Assembly (NCBI GenBank): GCA_030538185.1
Contig: JAUNUK010000002.1
Location: forward strand, 186,001-250,000
DNA from: Actinomycetaceae bacterium
Lineage (GTDB): Bacteria > Actinomycetota > Actinomycetes > Actinomycetales > Actinomycetaceae
DNA: 64,000 bases
Direction: 5' to 3'
Position numbers and translations under genes: made by a program. The notes beneath the pieces are model-generated. The model was not told the origin of the DNA, searched no databases, and saw only the letters and a program-made list of their open reading frames with translations. Each line of letters opens with the position of its first letter. The first letter of the stretch is position 1. Positions 8,501 to 15,195 of the stretch are shown piece after piece.

Positions 8501-8716
8501 GGCAAAGTCAGAGCGAATTCTGTCAATGGAGGAGTCTTTTTGGCCTGCTACCTCGCCGTAGAGGGCGTAGGTAATAGCGTCAATAAGCGTTGATTTTCCT
8601 GAACCTGTGGGCCCTTTGATGAGGAACAATGCGTCTTGACCAAGGCGTAGAAAATCTATTTCGTGTTTACCAAGGAAGGGGCCAATGCCTTGAAGTGTTA
8701 GCCTCATGAGTTTCAT
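5588..8716 (-). CDS. sbcC: Nuclease SbcCD subunit C, SMC-like ATPase
   Basis: A 1042-residue Rad50-like protein. Walker A GPTGSGKST lies at about residues 35-43; two long coiled-coil arms flank a zinc-hook CxxC (PCVVCGSTNHP, about residue 557); the ABC signature SLSGGESFFTSLALALGLS is near residue 942 and Walker B LLIDEGFGTLS near 980. With SbcD it forms a nuclease that processes hairpins, cruciforms and blocked DNA ends. Length is normal for the family. The ATG at 8716 overlaps the sbcD stop (ATGA); a second ATG three codons in is also possible. Confidence 0.97.
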   Translation of the reverse strand: MKLMRLTLQGIGPFLGKHEIDFLRLGQDALFLIKGPTGSGKSTLIDAITYALYGEVAGQKDSSIDRIRSDFASPDDPSRVALVFETSAGIYRVERTPEYLGRSTRSTGKEVKRAKTAALFRLTDSDLEGQGSPVASGIRQVDVEISRLCHLDVNQFLQTVVLPQGKFRTFLESSSSERKNILESLFGTQHFTAIEELAEASARELNKKLHGQQTEAELARKQLLDTFSRPPAGWTFDTSLTEIAEQLEGISVTADSAACLAELSAPLENLAAPLEQALHLASANQDQAKARKDKADLELQKGKEHNKAWQEGVSAQEQLADLESRKEEIQDLQERINKVQGAKRVLAASLGVEANETQITQLRDELDSLYLTQARLFPDGAPPIPSIVFSSIDIVQCEKIAEQSHLYFQELFANSNKRSSQLEALQKLSLRQEQAQSDLRFLEESATTLRLEAQDLDAKLSEFPARQAGVEEKIQRCVQALAKAESYTEKIEAKQKEIADLQAYLASCSALEKTQKELLAATKLTDEAALTVRRLLDVQHKTLALTLAEGLVDGKPCVVCGSTNHPHPASRSQVFDVLSQTALDQEQLTLEQKRAQQADLELKLAKLQGNIESLGKTQGGNSLEDLEVELAALQGHAQDIHRIKLEEEQLKRDAKSLQANLTSLQESYIALTAKTAATDQQITALKRQISQDSAQVSQATLNEGSLEKELLRAQESIDTFQKCSSSFLALKHACGDWLKAQDQLTTAFDDTGISSVQEAQSQDMSPDMVAAGQKTVEEYSKAKTRTEHTLAHPSVIAALKAGVKDLDHLVQECQLCDKTFTTALQVYGGLQTFTEQMLGKRDLLTQILQDWNKAEEDAGPYLKIARIISGHNASRTSLSNFILISRLEDVLASANMFLKSISSARYELRQVSDEAADFSMTGKGLGIEIYDYETDKLRPAKSLSGGESFFTSLALALGLSDVVQTEAGGVNLSDLLIDEGFGTLSDEVLENVMQELENLRKTGKSIGIISHVSALKDLVKNQIIVSPLPGLTSRGSTLEVVC

Positions 8717-9987
8717 GCCGATACCTCTTTTTGGCGGGCCTTTTCATCCCAGTCGCTCAAAATGGCTAGCTCTTGTGCACTGGGTTTAGTATTCGTGATC
8801 TGCTTGTAAAACTCTGTGAGCATCTCCAGGGTTGAAAATTGAACGTGTGGTACAGGACTGAGTTTTATTGTGGGGACTGCTGCCTTGTCTTCAAAACTGA
8901 CTTCCAGAGTGTTGGGAAGATGGGTCCTGATCCTGCCAATAGTTCCTGGAGGTCTGTGTGCATCGGTCAAGATAACACGGGTCCACGCATCTTTGAGGTC
9001 TTCGTGTTTCCCAGATTCTATTGCTTCCAGTGTCGTGGTGACAGTGGCGAGGCGGTAGCCCGCATCCAGGTTGATTTCCTCGGTTCGCAGGTCGCCGACA
9101 CGTGTAAAATCCAGAATCTGGATGCCTTTGACGTCTTTTTCTTCTGAGTAGGAAAACGGCAACGGCGAGCCAGAATAACGTATCTGTGGCCCATTTTTCA
9201 CTGTAATGCCCTGGGGGCGATGCAGGTGTCCCAAGGCGACATAATCCAAAGGGGTGCCCGTGTATCCGTCATGGAAACCGAGGTGCGAAAATAAGTCACC
9301 CGGAATGGAATCCGCCCCTCCCACTTGGATGTTTCTTTCTGAATCCGAAGCAAGACCCCCCGTGATAAACGCATGTGCCATAGCAATCACCGGCACCCAG
9401 GGTTTGCGTTGAATCAGATCCCTGCCGATTCTTCGCAAGGCGGCAGCCATGACACTTTCATGGGAGCGCGGCAAGACAAGTCCAGAGGCGTGCTCTGCGG
9501 ATGCCTCTGGGGACGCAACCCCCTCGTCTAGGTGTTGGTTTCCATCGGCATCCGTCCACGTGGCAAGCGCCCCCCTAGACATATCCGGATCTAGGTAGGG
9601 GATCGGGTAGACCAAAGCGCCTACCTCGTCTTGGCTGTTGGGTATCTCAATGGCCTGGCCGACATGCTCTGTTTTGCTAAAGATATGCAGATTCTTATGC
9701 ATCATCCCGGCTGCGAAACCCAAACGTATTGGTGAATCGTGGTTGCCTGGCGTCAAGATCACGGGCGCATAAGAACTGAGCTCTTGTAGGACCTCGGATA
9801 ATAAGGCCACGGATTCCAAGGGAGGGATGGCGCGGTCGTAAATATCCCCGGCCACCAGCACGGCATCGATAGAATCCGAGCGCACAATGTCAATGAGCTG
9901 CGAAAAGAATGCCTCATGATACGAGCGCAGATCCCTGCCCTTAATGGTGCGACCGATATGCCAGTCTGCCGTGTGAATGACCCTCAT
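8713..9987 (-). CDS. sbcD: Nuclease SbcCD subunit D, Mre11-like exonuclease
   Basis: A 424-residue calcineurin-like metallophosphoesterase. The metal-binding motifs appear in order: HTADWHIGR at the N-terminus, GDIYDR near residue 47, GNHDSPIRLG near 80, MAHAFITG mid-protein, and GHLHRPQ near residue 250. The C-terminal part is the SbcD capping domain that contacts SbcC. It is the first gene of a two-gene unit with sbcC (4-bp overlap). An insertion rich in acidic residues around 140-165 is longer than in E. coli SbcD, a common actinobacterial feature. Confidence 0.97.
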   Translation of the reverse strand: MRVIHTADWHIGRTIKGRDLRSYHEAFFSQLIDIVRSDSIDAVLVAGDIYDRAIPPLESVALLSEVLQELSSYAPVILTPGNHDSPIRLGFAAGMMHKNLHIFSKTEHVGQAIEIPNSQDEVGALVYPIPYLDPDMSRGALATWTDADGNQHLDEGVASPEASAEHASGLVLPRSHESVMAAALRRIGRDLIQRKPWVPVIAMAHAFITGGLASDSERNIQVGGADSIPGDLFSHLGFHDGYTGTPLDYVALGHLHRPQGITVKNGPQIRYSGSPLPFSYSEEKDVKGIQILDFTRVGDLRTEEINLDAGYRLATVTTTLEAIESGKHEDLKDAWTRVILTDAHRPPGTIGRIRTHLPNTLEVSFEDKAAVPTIKLSPVPHVQFSTLEMLTEFYKQITNTKPSAQELAILSDWDEKARQKEVSA

Positions 9988-10025
9988 ACTGCAATAGTAG
10001 AGACAACCCAGGACACGAAAGACCT

Positions 10026-10832
10026 TTAATCGTCGACCTGTGCGATAAGTTCCAATACTTCGTCGTGCATCAGTCCGTTGGTGACGATCGCATCCCCGCC
10101 ATAAGGGCCGTCCACCCCTTCAAATGACGTGAATCTGCCACCGGCCTCGGTGACGATTGGGACCAGAGCAGCCATATCCCACAGCTCTAACTCAGGTTCG
10201 GCAGCAATGTCTAGGCCGCCCTCGGCGAGGAGCATGTAGGAGAAGAAATCTCCGAAAGCCCTGGTGCGCCAGGAAGTTTGTGCCAGTTGGAGGAAGGCTC
10301 GCAGCTTCCCTCGCGCCGCCCAGCCATTGAGGGAAGAGTATGAAAAGAAGGCGTCTTCAACGCGAGCAACCTTGGATACTTGCAGTTGGCGGGACGAATG
10401 GAAGGAACGCCCGGTAAATGCGCCGGCTCCTTTCGTGGCCCACCAGCGTTTATTTAGTGCAGGTGCTGAGATTGTTGACATGACGATTTCGTCGTCTTCC
10501 GCCAAGGCGATCAAGGTGGCCCACACGGGCACGCCTCTAACAAAGTTGGCGGTTCCATCGATGGGGTCCAGTATCCAGCGTCTGGAGGAGTGCCCGGTTA
10601 TTCCGCGTTCTTCCCCCTGGATAGAGTCCCGAGGGCGGGCCGTAGACAGCTGTGTGCGAATAATGTCTTCGGCAGCTCGGTCTGCGTCCGTCACCGGCGT
10701 CAAGTCAGGTTTACTTTCGACGACGAGGTCGCTTGCCAAGAAACGCGACATCGTCAGGGCATCGACCTGATCGGCAAGGACATGAGCCAGTCTCAGGTCG
10801 TCTTCATAGCGGCGCCGTTGTTCTTTGGACAT
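10026..10832 (-). CDS. hisN: Histidinol-phosphatase, inositol-monophosphatase family
   Basis: A 268-residue enzyme of the Li-sensitive, Mg-dependent phosphatase superfamily. GEERG (73-77) and WILDPIDGTANFVRG (86-100) provide the metal-binding acidic residues; the C-terminal WDMAALVPIVTEAGGRF supplies the third metal aspartate. Actinobacteria use this family (HisN) for the penultimate step of histidine synthesis, L-histidinol phosphate to L-histidinol, and the position beside aroA and rsgA is the same as in related genomes. An inositol-monophosphatase role cannot be excluded from sequence. It is divergent from aroA across 79 bp. Confidence 0.85.
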   Translation of the reverse strand: MSKEQRRRYEDDLRLAHVLADQVDALTMSRFLASDLVVESKPDLTPVTDADRAAEDIIRTQLSTARPRDSIQGEERGITGHSSRRWILDPIDGTANFVRGVPVWATLIALAEDDEIVMSTISAPALNKRWWATKGAGAFTGRSFHSSRQLQVSKVARVEDAFFSYSSLNGWAARGKLRAFLQLAQTSWRTRAFGDFFSYMLLAEGGLDIAAEPELELWDMAALVPIVTEAGGRFTSFEGVDGPYGGDAIVTNGLMHDEVLELIAQVDD

Positions 10833-10911
10833 AGGCTCAGGCTACTCGCCACACTGTGTCTTTGGGGCCAGCCGCGCCCGAAGGTTGAAGAAAGCACAGT
10901 AGGCTGGGGGC

Positions 10912-12318
10912 GTGAATATGAGCATTTCAGGGATAAATGGGTACTGGGCTGCACCACGTGCATCTGGGCCACTGGATGCGCACGTATCCCTTCCTGGGTC
11001 GAAGTCTTTGACTGCGAGGGCTTTAGTCTTGGCGGCTTTGGCCTGCGAGCCTACCGAACTCACAGGCACTCTCGTGGCGCGCGATACGGAATTGATGGTG
11101 GGTGCCCTGCGCAGCATGGGGGTTGATATTAGGCCCTGGCCTCCCTCAGATACACAAGGCCGGATAGTCATTTCGCCGCCCCCGCAACTGGGCTCAAATC
11201 TACCTTTGACTTTTATTGACTGTGGACTGGCCGGTACAGTTATGCGTTTTGCGCCTCTTGTGGCCGCACAGTCTCAAGGAACTTACCGTTTTGATGGTGA
11301 TCCTCATGCCCGCAATCGGCCTATGAAGCCTCTTGTGAATGCGATGAAAGACCTGGGGATAGAGATAACTGCGGATGCAGATGGCCAACTTCCTATGACC
11401 CTACAAGGACGCGGGGGAGCTGGATCATCTGGTCCAAAACCTGGTATTGGTGTTGAGGGTGGAAGCCTTGAAATCATGTCCACGTCTTCTTCGCAGTTCA
11501 TTTCAGCACTTCTATTGGCCGCCCCGCGGTTTAACAAGGGTTTGGACCTTTCGGTACAGGGAGATGTTCCTTCAGCGCCACATATTTTGATGACCGTTCG
11601 GGCTTTGCAGGAACGCGGAGTGCGGGTTCACGAACTAACAGCAGGGGGGCACCCTGTGGCTCCCGGCGTTACTCCGGTGCGGTGGCGGGTAGAGCCAGGC
11701 CAGATTCTGGGCGGAAAACGGAGCATTGAGCCTGACTTATCCAATGCGGGTCCATTTTTAGCGGCGGCAGGGATATGCGGCGGGACTGTGCGGATTGAAA
11801 ACTGGCCCCGCGAAACCACGCAGGCTGGGGCTGTGTGGCCAGAAATTCTTAGTGCGATGGGCATGGACATTGAGCTCCAGGATGGGACCCTGTATGCGCG
11901 CGCAACAGGGACCCTAAAAGGGATTGAGAAAAATCTGGGGCACGTTGGAGAGCTAGTTCCAACTGTGGCGGCATTGGCTGCATTTGCGCAAGGTCCATCG
12001 AAGATCACTGGTATTGGACACCTCAGAGGGCATGAAACCGACAGATTGGCTGCTATCACGCAAGGTCTACGAGCTGTGGGCGTGGGATGCCAAGAGCTTG
12101 CAGACGGGCTGCTTATAACGCCAAGTCAAAGTGATAATGCGGTGGAGAGGCCCGATGGGAAACCCAAGGTTATTCGGGCCTACGCTGATCATCGTATGGC
12201 TACCTTCGGAGCGCTTTTAGGGTTGAGGGTGCCCAATACCTACATCGATGACATTGCCTGCACATCCAAGACCTTGCCTCAATTTCCAACTATGTGGGCC
12301 AAAATGTTGGACCGGTAA
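10912..12318 (+). CDS. aroA: 3-phosphoshikimate 1-carboxyvinyltransferase (EPSP synthase)
   Basis: A 468-residue enzyme of the shikimate pathway that joins phosphoenolpyruvate to shikimate 3-phosphate. Seen motifs: LPGSKSLTARALVLAALA near residue 27 (substrate-binding GSKSxxxR), SSSQFISALLLAAP mid-protein, LSNAGPFLAAAG near 276, and the C-terminal YADHRMATFGALLGLR. The length is slightly above the usual 430-450 because of a short N-terminal extension. I use the GTG at 10912, preceded by GGGGG; an ATG two codons downstream is an alternative. The following rsgA begins 25 bp later and is probably co-transcribed. Confidence 0.95.
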   Translation: MNMSISGINGYWAAPRASGPLDAHVSLPGSKSLTARALVLAALACEPTELTGTLVARDTELMVGALRSMGVDIRPWPPSDTQGRIVISPPPQLGSNLPLTFIDCGLAGTVMRFAPLVAAQSQGTYRFDGDPHARNRPMKPLVNAMKDLGIEITADADGQLPMTLQGRGGAGSSGPKPGIGVEGGSLEIMSTSSSQFISALLLAAPRFNKGLDLSVQGDVPSAPHILMTVRALQERGVRVHELTAGGHPVAPGVTPVRWRVEPGQILGGKRSIEPDLSNAGPFLAAAGICGGTVRIENWPRETTQAGAVWPEILSAMGMDIELQDGTLYARATGTLKGIEKNLGHVGELVPTVAALAAFAQGPSKITGIGHLRGHETDRLAAITQGLRAVGVGCQELADGLLITPSQSDNAVERPDGKPKVIRAYADHRMATFGALLGLRVPNTYIDDIACTSKTLPQFPTMWAKMLDR

Positions 12319-12343
12319 GTCCAATAAGGAGGACAATACCCCC

Positions 12344-13441
12344 ATGTCGTACAGAGACATAGGTACAGATGACCACCGAGTAAAGGTGCGATCGGCCCCC
12401 AGGTCGCGTCCGCGTACCAAGTTGCGCCCAAGCCACGATTCGGCTGCTCTGGCCTGGGTCATGGCTGTAGACAGAGGGCGATACACTCTGGTCCTGCCCA
12501 ATGGCGTGCGTGTTATGGCAGTCAAGGCCCGTGAACTGGGCAGACGTGGGGTTGTGCTGGGAGACAGAGTCAAGGTTGTCGGGGATATCTCAGGCACCCA
12601 AGGCACCTTGGCCAGAATCGTTGCGGTTGAAGAACGTAGAACTGAATTGCGGCGCTCTGCGGACGATTCAGGGAATCTGGGGCCAGAAAAAGTCATGGTT
12701 GCCAATGCCGAACAGCTACTCATCGTGACCGCTAGTGCCGATCCGCCGCCTCGTCACGGCATGGTGGATCGCTGCCTAGTTGCCGCCTTCGATGCGGGTA
12801 TCCGTCCCATGATTGTCATGACCAAAACAGATTTGGCTGACCCCCACGTTTTCTTGGAATCCTATGCAGGATTGGGCGTTGCAAGCTTCTGCCTGAGCCT
12901 AGAGTCAGAAGAAAACGCCCTCGGAAATGAAGAAAATGTGGGGGAGGCTAACCGGGATACGCAAGCAGGGTTGAGTGAGCTATTGGCCGAATTAAGTGGC
13001 CACTTGACTGTATTTGTGGGGCATTCAGGGGTCGGAAAATCCACGCTTATAAATGCGCTGGTCCCCGACGCGAGGCGTGCCACCGGGGGAGTTAACCTCA
13101 CAACAGGCCGAGGGCGACACACCTCGTCCTCGGCAGTAGCTTTTCCTCTGGACGCCCGTGACCTGTCGCCGCACAACGCCGAAGAAAACTCTGATTGGGG
13201 GTCAGGCTGGGTGGTGGACACTCCTGGTGTAAGGAGCTTCGGCCTGGCGCATGTGACACCTGATTCCGTACTGCGAGGATTTCCTGACCTGGCCGAGGTT
13301 GCCACTGCCTGCCCACGGGGATGTGCCCACACCCAAGGCGAACCTGGCTGCGCCTTGGACGAGTGGGTGGCCAGCCCGCAAGGAGTGGAGTCACGACTGC
13401 GATCCTATAGGCGGCTTACGGCACAACGCCTTGAGCGTTGA
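12344..13441 (+). CDS. rsgA: Ribosome small-subunit maturation GTPase RsgA
   Basis: A 365-residue circularly permuted GTPase that acts late in 30S maturation. After an N-terminal OB-fold, the GTP-binding motifs come in permuted order: TKTDLAD (G4, about residue 160), GHSGVGKSTLIN (G1, about 226) and VDTPGVRSFGL (G3, about 291). The C-terminal zinc site ACPRGCAHTQGEPGC follows. I chose the ATG at 12344 because it has a strong ribosome site (AAGGAGG, 12326-12332); the open frame extends upstream into aroA without support. The N-terminal 30 residues are basic, as usual in actinobacterial RsgA. Confidence 0.95.
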   Translation: MSYRDIGTDDHRVKVRSAPRSRPRTKLRPSHDSAALAWVMAVDRGRYTLVLPNGVRVMAVKARELGRRGVVLGDRVKVVGDISGTQGTLARIVAVEERRTELRRSADDSGNLGPEKVMVANAEQLLIVTASADPPPRHGMVDRCLVAAFDAGIRPMIVMTKTDLADPHVFLESYAGLGVASFCLSLESEENALGNEENVGEANRDTQAGLSELLAELSGHLTVFVGHSGVGKSTLINALVPDARRATGGVNLTTGRGRHTSSSAVAFPLDARDLSPHNAEENSDWGSGWVVDTPGVRSFGLAHVTPDSVLRGFPDLAEVATACPRGCAHTQGEPGCALDEWVASPQGVESRLRSYRRLTAQRLER

Positions 13442-13475
13442 CCTTCAAACGCCCAGCCAAGACTTGAGGGAGGCC

Positions 13476-13967
13476 CTAACTATCGCCAGTTTTCTTAGGT
13501 GCCAAACTCCGCCTGTGCGCTAATTTCCAGCCGAGTGAGGGCTTGCCCTGCAAATCAACCATGACCATCCCCAAGCCGCCTGTCAGTGCCGCCCCTTGAA
13601 GTAATCCGCGTGAGAATGCGGCGCGTTCTTCATCGTCCGACGCCGCCCAAACCGGGTTATTGACAATTGTGATGGGGAAGTTCGCGGCAGCAAGCACCGC
13701 AGCGCACAGGCGCGGGGCGCGTCCTAGTGCCATGCCAAGGGCAGCAAGCGTTGTCACGCCGCCTAAAAGACGCGACAAGAATACGGCATCTGAACGTAAC
13801 ACTGGAGGTAATCCCAGTCTTTCGAGGAAAGGCTGAATCTTAGCGAAGCGCTCGACGTGGGAATCAGGCTTGAATACGGCATCAAGTCCATCACGGATAA
13901 AGATGGCGGCAATCATGGGCCGGGCAAGGATACGCAGCAATGTCCACATACCTCCATTGTGCTCCAT
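13476..13967 (-). CDS. DoxX-family membrane protein
   Basis: About 163 residues. It begins [18 protein letters not shown] (after a short leader), the typical first helix of DoxX-family proteins, and has four predicted membrane segments, with a conserved RLLGG element after the first loop and VNNPVWA in the third. Some DoxX proteins interact with superoxide dismutase or thiosulfate oxidation, but a role here is unproved; the adjacent oxidative-stress sigma factor gene is suggestive only. The start is ambiguous: ATG at 13967 or 13949; the latter has GGAGG too close to it. The 5' end overlaps the -35 region of the sigH promoter on the other strand. Confidence 0.8.
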   Translation of the reverse strand: MEHNGGMWTLLRILARPMIAAIFIRDGLDAVFKPDSHVERFAKIQPFLERLGLPPVLRSDAVFLSRLLGGVTTLAALGMALGRAPRLCAAVLAAANFPITIVNNPVWAASDDEERAAFSRGLLQGAALTGGLGMVMVDLQGKPSLGWKLAHRRSLAPKKTGDS

Positions 13968-13968
13968 T

Positions 13969-13995
13969 GGGAACAAAATCGTCAGGGGTAGCGTT
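13969..13995 (+). promoter_or_regulatory. SigH/SigR-type promoter of sigH
   Basis: GGGAAC (13969-13974) is followed after 17 bp by CGTT (13992-13995). This matches the known consensus of SigR/SigH (GGAAY, 18-bp spacer, GTT), and the site lies about 110 bp upstream of the sigma gene start. Autoregulation from such a promoter is established for SigR and SigH in Streptomyces and Mycobacterium; here it is inferred from the match and position. The match is exact in both boxes. Confidence 0.75.
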
Positions 13996-14103
13996 GTTCA
14001 TTACGTGGACACTTCGTTGAAACCCTCGTGTAGTGGCGGGATGGCTAGTAAAAAAGCTGGCTACCTCCCTTATTTCGTGCTGCTCGGTTTACACTATGTT
14101 TTG

Positions 14104-14724
14104 ATGAGTAAAACACCTGAGGAAGCGACTTCCCCAACCGAGGCACAAGTGATGGACAGCGTGCAGCGCACACAGCGCTTCACAGCCGAAGCCCTGCCCT
14201 TACTGGACAAGATGTACAGCGCAGCCCTTCGCATGACGCGCAACCCGGCAGATGCCGAAGACCTGGTCCAAGAAACCTTTGCGAAGGCATTTGCTGCTTT
14301 CCACCAGTTCAAACCAGGAACCAATCTAAGTGCGTGGATGTACCGGATTTTGACCAACACCTACATCAATATTTACCGCAAGAAACAGCGCGAACCACAG
14401 CAGACAGACGCAGAGACTGTTGAGGATTGGCAGCAACTGAAGGCTTCGCAGCACATGGCTCGTGGTTTGCGTTCGGCAGAGACAGAAGCTTTGGACAGGT
14501 TGCCTGATTCGGAAATCAAGGAGGCATTGGCCGATCTTCCTCAGGATTACCGCATGGCTGTCTACTTGGCGGATATCGAAGGTTTTTCATACAAGGAAAT
14601 CGCAGAAATCATGGAAACACCTTTGGGTACCGTCATGTCACGGCTACATCGGGGCAGAGGCATCCTGCGTGAGAGATTGACGGACTATGCTCGTCAGCGT
14701 GGAATCGAGGTGGGCAATGCGTGA
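14104..14724 (+). CDS. sigH: RNA polymerase sigma factor SigH/SigR (ECF, RpoE-like)
   Basis: A 206-residue ECF sigma factor. Region 2 ([45 protein letters not shown]) and region 4 ([40 protein letters not shown]) are complete. With the zinc-binding anti-sigma gene directly downstream and bL37 after that, this is the thiol-oxidative-stress sigma factor of actinobacteria. The start is uncertain: ATG 14104 lacks a clear ribosome site, ATG 14152 has AGG 11 bp upstream, and an in-frame ATG at 14041 lies downstream of the mapped promoter, so a longer isoform like sigma-R' of Streptomyces is possible. Confidence 0.93.
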   Translation: MSKTPEEATSPTEAQVMDSVQRTQRFTAEALPLLDKMYSAALRMTRNPADAEDLVQETFAKAFAAFHQFKPGTNLSAWMYRILTNTYINIYRKKQREPQQTDAETVEDWQQLKASQHMARGLRSAETEALDRLPDSEIKEALADLPQDYRMAVYLADIEGFSYKEIAEIMETPLGTVMSRLHRGRGILRERLTDYARQRGIEVGNA

Positions 14725-14983
14725 GGCTTCAGATGACGCCTGTACAGGCTGTGATGACTTTGTCACAGAGTTCTTTGCCTATATGGATAATGAGTTGGCT
14801 GTTGAACGCATTGAGATCCTGAGAGCACACGCGAGTTCCTGCCCACATTGCCGCCAGTTGGAAGATGCAGAACTCCATCTCAGAGGGATCTTGAGACGTG
14901 CCTGCATAGAGAAGGCACCCTCGACTTTGCGAGAACGCATAGTCACACAAATTTCTATGTGGCAAGTGTCTGTGGCAAAATAG
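14717..14983 (+). CDS. rshA: Anti-sigma factor RshA/RsrA, zinc-binding redox switch
   Basis: An 88-residue ZAS-family protein that holds the sigma factor inactive until disulfide formation. The zinc ligands are visible: C9 and C12 near the N-terminus, then H38-x3-C42-x2-C45 (HASSCPHC). The ATG at 14717 overlaps the sigH stop by 8 bp and has GAGGTGGG upstream, so translation is probably coupled, as in related pairs. A longer open frame begins at 14687 but has no support. An additional cysteine (C62) lies in the third helix. Confidence 0.93.
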   Translation: MREASDDACTGCDDFVTEFFAYMDNELAVERIEILRAHASSCPHCRQLEDAELHLRGILRRACIEKAPSTLRERIVTQISMWQVSVAK

Positions 14984-15044
14984 GTTGGCTGTAGAGCACA
15001 GACTTACCTCCGGAATCGGCGGGTACTGCATAAAGGAGGCATCG

Positions 15045-15119
15045 ATGAGCAAGCGCGGACGTAAGCGTCGTTCACGTAGCAAGAGCGCGGCAAATCACGG
15101 TAAACGACCAAATACCTGA
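15045..15119 (+). CDS. Ribosomal protein bL37, 24 residues
   Basis: A 24-codon reading frame beginning MSKRGRKRRSRSK and ending ANHGKRPNT, preceded by a strong ribosome site (AAAGGAGG, 15032-15039). It matches the tiny basic actinobacterial large-subunit protein bL37 (first seen in mycobacterial ribosome structures), which has the same length, the KRGRKKR-like start and the ANHGKRPN tail. The position immediately after the sigH-rshA pair is also where this gene lies in mycobacteria and relatives. A strong terminator follows 6 bp after the stop. Such short genes are often missed by gene callers. Confidence 0.93.
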   Translation: MSKRGRKRRSRSKSAANHGKRPNT

Positions 15120-15125
15120 GAATTG

Positions 15126-15169
15126 AACTGGGGGAGCTAGTCGAAAGACCAGCTCCCCCAGTTATTTTT
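15126..15169. terminator. Intrinsic terminator after bL37, shared with kgd
   Basis: AACTGGGGGAGCT(A)GTC, loop GAAA, GAC(C)AGCTCCCCCAGTT make a stem of 16 pairs with one A-C mismatch, followed by ATTTTTG on the plus strand. It lies between the convergent bL37 and kgd genes and can end transcription from bL37; the T-run is weaker in the other direction. Confidence 0.85.
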
Positions 15170-15195
15170 GCCGCTGTGCGGATATGGATAGGGGT

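Noticed and set aside
13870-14103. 78-codon N-terminal extension of SigH in the open frame
   Set aside because: Most of it is upstream of the SigH-type promoter and overlaps the DoxX gene on the other strand; only the part after 14041 is considered possible.
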